IMG/VR virus record: IMGVR_UViG_3300017971_000844
Coordinates: 1 to 21,108 of that record
DNA length: 21,108 nucleotides
Direction: 5' to 3' (one strand)
Source of the DNA: a virus
Each line of letters starts with the position of its first letter. Positions within the stretch are counted from its first letter, which is position 1. Below are positions 5,962 to 11,486 of this stretch, piece after piece. The notes beneath the pieces are model-generated. The model had not been told where the DNA came from and did no database searches. It worked only from the letters and a program-made list of their open reading frames with translations. Made by a program: the position numbers and the translations under genes.

Positions 5962-5991
5962 AAGGCCGCCCGCGCTGCAACGGGCGGCCTT
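5962..5991 (+). terminator. Intrinsic-type terminator hairpin after unit 6
   Basis: AAGGCCGCCCG (5962-5972) pairs perfectly over 11 bases with CGGGCGGCCTT (5981-5991) across the loop CGCTGCAA. It is followed by GCTTTGC, a weak T-run. The stem is built from the same GGGCGGCC and GCAACGGG words that make up the cassettes and mosaics. Confidence 0.65.
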
Positions 5992-6020
5992 GCTTTGCGC
6001 GCGTTTGGCATAGTATTTGC

Positions 6021-6310
6021 AACGCGCGTGCGCGGGCGGGCGCGGGCGGGCGTGTGGGCGGGCGGAGCCCTGGCGGGCGGGCGTGTGGCTCCGCCAGCAA
6101 CGGGCGGGCGTGTGGAGCCCTGGCGGCCCGCGTGTGGCCCTGGCGGGCGTGTGGAGCCCTGGCGGCCCGCGTGTGGCCCTGGCGGAGCCCTGGCGGGCGT
6201 GTGGAGCCCTGGCGGGCGGGCGTGTGGCGTGTGGAGCCCTGGCGGCCCGTGTGGCTCCGCCAGCAACGGGCGGGCGGAGCCCTGGCGGGCGGGCGTGTGG
6301 GCGGAGCCCT
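6021..6310. repeat. GC-word mosaic block 6 (about 290 bp)
   Basis: Starts in alternating GCGCGTGCGCGGGCGGGCGC and passes into the standard words. GGCGGGCGTGTGGAGCCCTG recurs several times in close order, so parts are near-tandem. Confidence 0.84.
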
Positions 6311-6430
6311 GGAAATATTTTCGGGCGTGTTTTCCCGTGTTTTTGCGTGTTTTCGAGAATTCTCGAAAGTAGTTCCTTGCTTATCGGTGTGGCGCAGGTA
6401 GTGTTTTGTTGTCGGGCGGCAACGGGCCGC
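6311..6430 (+). promoter_or_regulatory. Leader cassette, copy 7 (class B, 120 bp)
   Basis: Same length and layout as copy 6. The CGTGTTTT words are at 6326, 6336 and 6346, and the palindrome is at 6351-6368. It differs visibly from copy 6 at the GGTGTGG/GGCGTGG position. The two class B copies lead the last two units of the left arm. Confidence 0.75.
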
Positions 6431-6462
6431 CAGCAACGGGCCGCCAGCAACGGAGCGATACG

Positions 6463-6561
6463 ATGATTAACGACGTAACGATTATCGGGGCCGCGTTCTT
6501 CGCCGCCGTCATAATCGGAAGTTGGCTCCAAACGCAGCTATTCGCGCCCCGCTATTTCTAA
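6463..6561 (+). CDS. Single-helix membrane micro-protein, 32 aa
   Basis: It reads MINDVTIIGAAFFAAVIIGS then WLQTQLFAPRYF. The hydrophobic segment covers about residues 5-19, with an aromatic tail, as in short inner-membrane proteins. GGAGCG at 6452-6457 is the likely ribosome-binding site. It is the first gene behind cassette copy 7, and the second gene starts 17 bases after its stop. It resembles the 28-residue protein of unit 5 in architecture but not in sequence. Confidence 0.58.
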   Translation: MINDVTIIGAAFFAAVIIGSWLQTQLFAPRYF

Positions 6562-6577
6562 CCCGGAGAATCGGAAC

Positions 6578-6712
6578 ATGCGTACTGAACGGTATTATCA
6601 GGACGGGTTCGGTTGGAAACTCGAGACCGGATATTCGCGCCAGCCGTCACAGCCGGACTGGCTCGAGAGAATCTTCGCGAAAATTGACGCGTTTTGTCGT
6701 CGATTGCCGTAG
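6578..6712 (+). CDS. Hypothetical protein, 44 aa
   Basis: The start follows CCGGAGAA at 6562-6569. The protein is polar and aromatic: RTERYYQDGFGWKLETGYSR, then PDWLERIFAKIDAFCRRLP, which should form a short amphipathic helix. The long alternative readings on the opposite strand run on through the GC mosaic and are rejected. It is the last recognisable gene before the 2-kb region without genes. Confidence 0.55.
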   Translation: MRTERYYQDGFGWKLETGYSRQPSQPDWLERIFAKIDAFCRRLP

Positions 6713-6814
6713 ATCGGCGCACGTTTTGCTAGGCGGGCCCAGGGAGGGGCCTGCATAACCGGAAAATCCGCTATAACCGGGCAGGCGGCTGCGCCTTCCT
6801 TGGCATAGGGGTAT

Positions 6815-7153
6815 GCGCGGAGCCCTGGCCCTGGCCCTGGCGGGCGGGCGTGTGGGCGGGCGGAGCCCTGGCCCTGACCCTGGCGGGCGGGCGGCCCGCG
6901 TGTGGCGTGTGGCTCCGCCAGCAACGGGCGGGCGTGTGGGCGGAGCCCCGCGCGCGGAGCCCTGGCCCTGGCCCTGGCGGAGCCCCGCGCGCTTGTCTCT
7001 CGGTGTGGCCCTGGCCCTGGCGGGCGGGCGGCCCGTGTGGGCGGCCCGTTGCTGGCGTGTGGGCGGAGCCCTGGCCCTGGCCCTGGCGTGTGGAGCCCCG
7101 CGCGCGGGCGTGTGGGCGGAGCCCTGGCGGGCGGCCCGCGTGTGGCGTGTGGG
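6815..7153. repeat. GC-word mosaic block 7 (longest; no cassette follows)
   Basis: The same words as the other blocks, with added GGAGCCCCGCGCGC variants, but it ends at GTGTGGGCAACAACC and passes into a different repeat landscape. No GGAAACTA/GAATTC core or downstream gene follows. Just upstream, ATAACCGG appears twice (6755 and 6773). Confidence 0.82.
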
Positions 7154-7440
7154 CAACAACCAAGGAACCAAGGCCCGTACAGGCCGGATATTCGGTGCAT
7201 GTGGCCCTGGATTGGCCCTGCGCCGTACCATGCGCCGGTATGCAAGAGGGATGCGCCGGTAATGCGGGCTGCATAACCGGCACATGCTGTGTATCTGAAC
7301 CTACATGGCCACATGTAACGATTATGCAAGGCCATATGTAGGGGTGGTACTGGTTGTAGGTGGCAAAGATGCACCATTTCTGTAGGTAGGGCTGTTGGTT
7401 GTGCCGGAAAACCGGATTATGCAAAGTGGGCAATATACAG
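7154..7440. other. Non-coding repeat region, left part
   Basis: No credible gene is present. Repeated words occur in both orientations: ATGCGCCGGTA at 7230 and 7251, CCGGTAATGC at 7256, GCATAACCGG at 7271, and GATTATGCAA at 7320 and 7415. CTACATGGCC (7301-7310) forms an inverted repeat with GGCCATATGTAG (7330-7341), with one bulged base. GGTTGTAGG is at 7352. Iteron-like DNA is the best description. Confidence 0.6.
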
Positions 7441-7970
7441 CCCTCCCTCACAACCCGCACAGATTCTACAACCCCACCTCCCAGGACACTACTTCCCCCA
7501 TACAACTGTCACCACCGTTACCACCAACGCCATTATGGCCCCTAAACCCCTATTTCTGGGTGGGTTTAGGACACTTGCGCTGGTTATAGGGCCCCTTAGA
7601 TGCCCCTCCACATTGCACAACCAGCACAGCCCCTACAACCTGAACCGCGCTGAGGCCCTACAACCCCTACAACCCGTCCTACAACCCACCCAGACCTCCC
7701 AACCCCACCACCGGATGTTCCACATGCACCGATTGTGAGGCCGTACAATCGGAATCGCTGGTCATAACGATTGTACCGCTCTGCATGTAGGGGATGTGCA
7801 GGTTGTAGGGGTGGTGGTATGGTCGTAGGATGTGGGTGGGTGAGTGGGTGTGTATGATCTGGTAGGATTGTAAGGTTGTGGTTGTACCATCTGGTAGGGT
7901 TGTGCAGGTCCGGTTGCAACGGTGGTAGGGGTGGGTCTAAAAAGTAGGAGGTTGATGGTAGGTGGGATTA
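7441..7970. repeat. TACAACCC / GGGTTGTA array with strand switch
   Basis: The left half is C-rich, with CCTACAACC-type words near 7467, 7632, 7656, 7664 and 7679. The right half is G-rich, with GTAGGGG and GGTTGTAGGG words from about 7787. At the switch, CCGATTGT (7730-7737) pairs with ACAATCGG (7746-7753), and GTACAATCG (7744-7752) pairs with CGATTGTAC (7769-7777), giving mutually exclusive hairpins. No gene with a ribosome-binding site is seen on either strand. Confidence 0.65.
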
Positions 7971-7992
7971 TAGGTCTCTCTTGCCCTATCGA

Positions 7993-8040
7993 CTGAATTT
8001 ATTTTGGAAATATTTTCTTTGACGCGTCAAATAAATCCAG
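7993..8040. promoter_or_regulatory. 48-bp dyad with central GACGCGTC palindrome
   Basis: CTGAATTTATTT (7993-8004) pairs with AAATAAATCCAG (8029-8040) at 11 of 12 positions. Inside lie GGAAATATTTTC (8006-8017), the same word as in the class B cassettes, and the perfect 14-base palindrome TTTGACGCGTCAAA (8018-8031). AGAAATATTTTC follows at 8039. The site looks like a protein-binding or replication element. Confidence 0.55.
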
Positions 8041-8159
8041 AAATATTTTCGCGTGCCAACACCCAACAATCTGGCCGCTCGGCCGCGATCTCCCAGGTCC
8101 CCTATTGACTGTTCCGATGGGGTCAAAAAAGTCGAATTTTCCGTCTGGGGAGGTGGGGA

Positions 8160-8462
8160 GGAGAAAAAGACTTTCTCCGTAAAACGCGTTTTTTGCACTT
8201 AAACCAGTTTTCACATGGGAAACTCTTTTACTCCTCCTCCCCTCCCCACTTTGACGCGTCATGAGCCAAAGGCAGCCCCTGAAGGGGTTTACGACTTGCA
8301 TACCCCCCATCAGAGGGGGGGGAGGAGGCAAATCTCCTCCCCCCCCCACATGGGGGGTTCGACGCGTCCAATCGTCTCATAATGAGACAAGTGTAGCATT
8401 TTGCTACACTTTTGGCCTCATACCCCCCACATGGGGGGGGGGAGGAAAACATTTTCCTCCCC
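8160..8462. repeat. Cluster of strong hairpins upstream of the terminase gene
   Basis: In order: GGAGAAA/TTTCTCC (8160-8178); AAAACGCGTTTT palindrome (8181-8192); TGACGCGTCA (8252-8261); a 13-bp GGGGGGGGAGGAG stem with loop GCAAAT (8315-8346); GACGCGTC (8361-8368); GTCTCATAATGAGAC (8374-8388); a 10-bp stem (8389-8411); CCCCCC-ACAT-GGGGGG (8423-8438); and GGGGAGGAAAA/TTTTCCTCCCC (8439-8462). All were read directly. The density of perfect dyads in about 300 bases suggests replication or packaging DNA. Confidence 0.65.
8389..8413 (+). terminator. Hairpin with T-run, terminator-like
   Basis: AAGTGTAGCA pairs perfectly with TGCTACACTT across TTT, and TTTT (8410-8413) overlaps and follows the stem end. 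It could stop leftover transcription before the late operon. No gene lies just upstream. Confidence 0.45.
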
Positions 8463-8610
8463 ACCTCCTCCCCACCTGTTCAAGTGTACACCAACAGCCC
8501 GAATCCGGGCCACCAGACTGTGCCCAGCCAACCGGCCAACCGTCCTAATTCAGGGGCACCGGGTGGGTCAAAATCGAACTATTTTGAAGAAAAAAGAAAA
8601 AAAGATTTTG

Positions 8611-8646
8611 CCTATAATCCTTAAAATCGTGAAAATTTGCATAATC
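8611..8646 (+). promoter_or_regulatory. Candidate late promoter in a 9-mer array
   Basis: CCTATAATC, CTTAAAATC, GTGAAAATT and TGCATAATC follow each other every 9 bases, like the array near 5065. A TATAAT box (8613-8618) lies behind an A/T-rich tract and 88 bases before the first late gene. No good -35 box at standard spacing is seen, so promoter status is tentative. Confidence 0.4.
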
Positions 8647-8705
8647 CCTACTTTTTTTCTATCAAAACGCCCGGAACGGCCCATAAGTGTAATAGGAGAC
8701 ACGAT

Positions 8706-9203
8706 ATGAGTCGAAAATGCAAATGGATGACAGAAAAAGGTCAATGCGGCCAAAACGCAATGATGGATTCCGAATTTTGCGAGTCTCATGCAGTAAAATC
8801 GGACCAAATTGACCTCGGAGCCTACGCGATCAACAAAATCCTCTTCGGGGACGCCCCGGAGCGGCACGCGAAGGCCTCGGAACTGAAATCTTTGCGAACG
8901 GAGATCGCACTTCTGAAGACGTTCTGCGAAAAGCGGATCAACCTGATGGAGAGCGACGCGGACTTCATCTCCTCGATGGGACCAGTCAAGGACGCCTTTA
9001 TGGCCATCGAGAAGCTAGTGGTGTCCTGCCACAACATGGAGGTCAAAATCGGCGAGCTTCTGAGCAAGCAATCACTGATGAGCCTTGCCCAGAAGATCGT
9101 CCACGTCATATCGACCAACCTCGAGGGTGTCGAAAACAAGGACATCATCCTCGAGAAAGTCGGAAAAGAAATCGTAGACCTCATTGCACAGCAGGAGAAC
9201 TAG
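8706..9203 (+). CDS. Putative terminase small subunit-like protein, 165 aa
   Basis: The start at 8706 follows AGGAGA (8694-8699); an in-frame extension from 8637 has no ribosome-binding site. The N-terminus carries a zinc-binding pattern C5-x8-C14-x10-C25-x2-H28 within a 'KC..M.EKGQCGQNAM.DSEFC.SH' framework, as in a group of small phage DNA-binding proteins. The rest is a long helical region (SELKSLRTEIALLKTFCEKRINLM; VKDAFMAIEKLVVSCHNMEVKIGELLSKQS), which fits an oligomerising body. Known TerS proteins recognise the packaging site, often next to their own gene, and the hairpin-rich DNA just upstream fits that. The assignment is inference, because TerL lies 6.4 kb downstream. Confidence 0.55.
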   Translation: MSRKCKWMTEKGQCGQNAMMDSEFCESHAVKSDQIDLGAYAINKILFGDAPERHAKASELKSLRTEIALLKTFCEKRINLMESDADFISSMGPVKDAFMAIEKLVVSCHNMEVKIGELLSKQSLMSLAQKIVHVISTNLEGVENKDIILEKVGKEIVDLIAQQEN

Positions 9204-9204
9204 A

Positions 9205-9411
9205 ATGTCCGACCTTACCAAAGCTGCGAAGTCCGTCTGGGCCTCGAAGACCGTCTGGGTTAACGCCCTCACGCTGGTCGCTGGCGTCGTCACGTACGTC
9301 GCGGGCCACGAAGTGATCGCCGACAACCCCGCCCTGGTGTCCGGCCTCGTGGCCGTCCAAGGCCTCGTCAACATCGTGCTGCGTCTCGTGACCAGCAAGC
9401 CGATCAAGTAA
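9205..9411 (+). CDS. Holin-like small membrane protein, 68 aa
   Basis: AGGAG at 9193-9197 precedes the ATG, and one base separates it from the previous stop. A short charged N-terminus (SDLTKAAKSVWASK) leads into TVWVNALTLVAGVVTYVAG. A second hydrophobic segment, about residues 43-62 (ALVSGLVAVQGLVNIVLRLV), is followed by a basic end TSKPIK. The 'SKTVWVN' opening and 'VNIVLRLVT.KPI' ending are typical of small phage membrane proteins annotated as holins or holin-like. Holins form lesions in the inner membrane at lysis. Proof of that role is absent. Confidence 0.6.
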   Translation: MSDLTKAAKSVWASKTVWVNALTLVAGVVTYVAGHEVIADNPALVSGLVAVQGLVNIVLRLVTSKPIK

Positions 9412-9424
9412 ACCGCCACCACAC

Positions 9425-9439
9425 CTGCCAAAATGGCAG
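9425..9439 (+). other. Short intergenic hairpin
   Basis: CTGCCA-AAA-TGGCAG lies 13 bases after the holin-like gene and 15 before the next start. No T-run follows. It may affect message stability or coupling. Confidence 0.35.
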
Positions 9440-9454
9440 TCACTGGAGCCAAAA

Positions 9455-9664
9455 ATGAGCGAAGTAGTCCGAAAATCAGAGCCGCGAATGGCGATGCCCG
9501 CCGTGTCCAGCATGGGCGCAGTCGGTAACGTCGGCGCTGGCCCGAACCCGGATGTCGTGCAGAAGTCCGAGCCCCGCGACGTTCCCGCCAACGGCGGAAG
9601 CGCGATGGGTGCGGTCCCGACGCCAGTCGGAAGCGACAAGCCCGTAGTTCGCAAGAGTCAGTAG
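9455..9664 (+). CDS. Low-complexity repeat peptide, 69 aa
   Basis: The motif V(V/Q)(R/Q)KSEPR appears at about residues 4-11 and 35-41, and a related VVRKSQ forms the C-terminus. Between them lie Gly/Ala/Pro/Val stretches with two 'SxMGAV' copies (SSMGAVG, SAMGAVP). The protein is thus two and a half copies of a unit of about 31 residues and is probably disordered. No GGAGG-type site is obvious: GGAGCC at 9445-9450 is close to the ATG. The function is unknown, and neighbours suggest a late gene. Confidence 0.6.
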   Translation: MSEVVRKSEPRMAMPAVSSMGAVGNVGAGPNPDVVQKSEPRDVPANGGSAMGAVPTPVGSDKPVVRKSQ

Positions 9665-9672
9665 TCTCGAAT

Positions 9673-9745
9673 GGCACCGGCCCTGAGGCATCCCCTCCGG
9701 GTCGGTTGCCTACTTTTTAGGCACCAAAACGGCAAATCCGGTGCC
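9673..9745 (+). ncRNA. Candidate three-way-junction RNA
   Basis: The outer stem is GGCACCGG (9673-9680) with CCGGTGCC (9738-9745). Arm 2 is CCC-T-GAGG (9681-9688) with CCTC-C-GGG (9694-9701), leaving one symmetric mismatch. Arm 3 is GG-T-TGCCTA (9704-9712) with TAGGCA-CC (9718-9725), loop CTTTT. About 12 unpaired bases link arm 3 to the outer stem. It could be a leader of the next gene or a processed RNA. The fold was found by eye. Confidence 0.42.
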
Positions 9746-9781
9746 TCCTCAGCCCATAAGCCTCATCCGAGAGAGAAATTC

Positions 9782-10471
9782 ATGAAAATCGCCTCTCTGC
9801 TCCTCCTCTTCTGCCTAACCACGCCCATTCTGGCCCAACAGGAAGCCCCGACCGACACAGCCCCCACTCCTCACGCTGTAGTCGTCGAAGAGGCAAAAAT
9901 CGTGCTCGTCGCCCCTTCTACCGCGCGTGTTGGCGAGTTGGTTCGCCTTGACGTTACAGAGTCGGCCGGAAAGGAATTCCAGTGGCTAGTGATTCCCGGC
10001 TCTCCCGACTTCGAGGTGTATGCGCAGGGCAGACGAGCCGTTTTTTCGGCCCGAGCGGCCGGAGAGTACCGATTTGTCGTCGCTTGTGCCGTCGGAGACA
10101 CGGTTGACGTCATCACGCACGTAATCACGATCATTGGCCCGCCGCCGGAACCCACCAGCCAGTCACTGGCCGAATGGATTCCTTTCTGGATGTGGCAGTA
10201 CGATTTGCCCCTCGAGGAGAAATTGGCCCTGGCCGACAGCTTTGAGGGGATCGCCTCAAGGGCTCAGACGCTCCATACGGCCCAGGATTGGATTCAGGCG
10301 ACCGCAGAGAGCAATAAAGCCGTTTTGGGCGTTAGAATCGACGCCTGGGCTCCTATTTTGGACAAAATCGGGGCCGCACTGTACAAAATGGCTCAGGACG
10401 GCGTTTTGGTCACTCCTGAGCAACATTCGGCAGTTTGGATGGAGATCGCCTCTGGTCTGAGAAAGGGCTAG
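9782..10471 (+). CDS. Exported beta-sandwich (PKD/Ig-like) protein, 229 aa
   Basis: The N-terminus MKIASLLLLFCLTTPILAQQ is a Sec signal peptide with likely cleavage after ILA; the cysteine lacks a good lipobox. Residues about 38-118 look like a PKD/Ig-type beta sandwich: VLVAPSTARVGELVRLDVTES, FQWLVIPGS, RRAVFSARAAGEYRFVVACAVGD, HVITIIGPPPEP. A Pro-rich linker leads to a helical C-terminal domain rich in Trp and Leu. Such proteins occur in phages and on bacterial surfaces and may act in adhesion or in lysis. The start was taken at 9782 with GAGAGA upstream; the longer reading from 9671 would run through the structured intergenic RNA. Confidence 0.7.
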   Translation: MKIASLLLLFCLTTPILAQQEAPTDTAPTPHAVVVEEAKIVLVAPSTARVGELVRLDVTESAGKEFQWLVIPGSPDFEVYAQGRRAVFSARAAGEYRFVVACAVGDTVDVITHVITIIGPPPEPTSQSLAEWIPFWMWQYDLPLEEKLALADSFEGIASRAQTLHTAQDWIQATAESNKAVLGVRIDAWAPILDKIGAALYKMAQDGVLVTPEQHSAVWMEIASGLRKG

Positions 10472-10474
10472 GAA

Positions 10475-11482
10475 ATGGACCGACGCAACGCACTAAAAGG
10501 ACTGGCGACGGTGGCGGGCGGATTGCTCGTGCCGAAAGGCGTTTTTGCGGGAGTTTCAGACCTTTTTAAGCCCGGAATGAACTTTGGCTGGCACCGAGAC
10601 GACGCCAGCCTCAGGAATTTCATAGAAAGGCACCGATACCCCTTTGTCAGGCAGCAAAATCACGAAATTCGTGGTTCTGGCCAGGGAAAGAAGGCTTTCC
10701 TGCACCTGCCGCTCGAACGAGTGATGGGCTCGGCATTCGCGCCGCACGACCAGAAAGCACCGGATTGCGTCTCGCAGGGGTTTGCCCTCGGGACAGACAT
10801 GGTTTCGGCCGTTCAGATCGTCACGCAGCGAAAACCCGAGAAATGGGTTGCCAAAGCGGCCACAGAGCCCATTTATGGCGGCTCCAGGGTCGAAATCGGC
10901 GGATATACGGGTCCTGGCGGCGGTTCGACCGGCCACTGGGGCGCTGAGTGGATCAGCCGGTATGGGATACTTTTGCGGCAGAGATACCCCGGTGGGTTTG
11001 ATTTCACGACCTATGACCATCGTTTGGCCGAAGAGTACGGCCGCGAAGGTTGCCCGGACGCTCTTGAGCCCGTAGCGAAGCTGCACCCGGTCAAAAAGAC
11101 CGCGATCTGCACGAGCTACCGGGAAATGTGCGACTGCATCTACAACGGATGCCCGGTCGTCGTCTGCTCGAGCGTCGGATTTGGTAACGGTGGGATTTGC
11201 ACCCGCGACAGCGAAGGCTTCCTGACGCGGAAGCGACGCCCGTGGTACCACTGTATGCTGTTTGGCGGGTATGACGACGAATACAGACGCCCTGGCGGGT
11301 TGTGCTTCAACTCTTGGGGCATTGACTGGATCAACGGCCCGACACGCGGCCCGCAGCCGCTAGGTACGTTCTGGGTTGACGCTAGCACGGTGGACCGGAT
11401 GCTTTCGGAAGGGGACTCGTTTGCCCTCAGTGGCTATGTGGGCTATCCCCGACTTGTTATTCCTCCCTACGTTCTACGGTGA
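10475..11482 (+). CDS. Tat-like exported papain-family (C1) cysteine protease, 335 aa
   Basis: The N-terminus MDRRNALKGLATVAGGLLVP has the twin arginine (3-4) and moderate hydrophobic stretch of a Tat signal. The catalytic set of papain-like enzymes is visible: Cys98 in APDCVSQGFA with Gln93 upstream, His259 in PWYHCMLFGGYDD, and Asn279 in CFNSWG. A Gly-rich insert (YTGPGGGSTG, about 144-153) lies between. Family members hydrolyse peptide bonds. In a phage this could serve lysis, virion processing or degradation of host surface protein, none of which is shown. It starts four bases after the previous stop, with GGAA upstream, in the exported-protein gene trio. Confidence 0.75.
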   Translation: MDRRNALKGLATVAGGLLVPKGVFAGVSDLFKPGMNFGWHRDDASLRNFIERHRYPFVRQQNHEIRGSGQGKKAFLHLPLERVMGSAFAPHDQKAPDCVSQGFALGTDMVSAVQIVTQRKPEKWVAKAATEPIYGGSRVEIGGYTGPGGGSTGHWGAEWISRYGILLRQRYPGGFDFTTYDHRLAEEYGREGCPDALEPVAKLHPVKKTAICTSYREMCDCIYNGCPVVVCSSVGFGNGGICTRDSEGFLTRKRRPWYHCMLFGGYDDEYRRPGGLCFNSWGIDWINGPTRGPQPLGTFWVDASTVDRMLSEGDSFALSGYVGYPRLVIPPYVLR

Positions 11483-11486
11483 AACA

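Noticed and set aside
1-6430. CRISPR array
   Set aside because: The repeated cassettes are 87 or 120 bp, separated by genes rather than by short unique spacers, and no cas gene is present.
5852-6531. Overlapping Pro/Arg-rich readings on the minus strand around mosaic block 6
   Set aside because: Three mutually overlapping frames of the same composition with no start signals; they are antisense to the cassette and to convincing small genes.
6598-7377. Long minus-strand readings over the orphan mosaic
   Set aside because: Pro/Arg/Ala/Gly strings that mirror the word repeats. Frames overlap on the same strand, which shows they are compositional.
7395-8548. Short open readings within the central region on both strands
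   Set aside because: They follow iterated words and poly-G/poly-C hairpins, lack ribosome-binding sites and have no recognisable protein features.
9072-9677. Minus-strand readings opposite the holin-like and repeat-peptide genes
   Set aside because: They would cross three genes of a tightly spaced plus-strand operon, and their composition is Arg/Ala/Thr-rich antisense.
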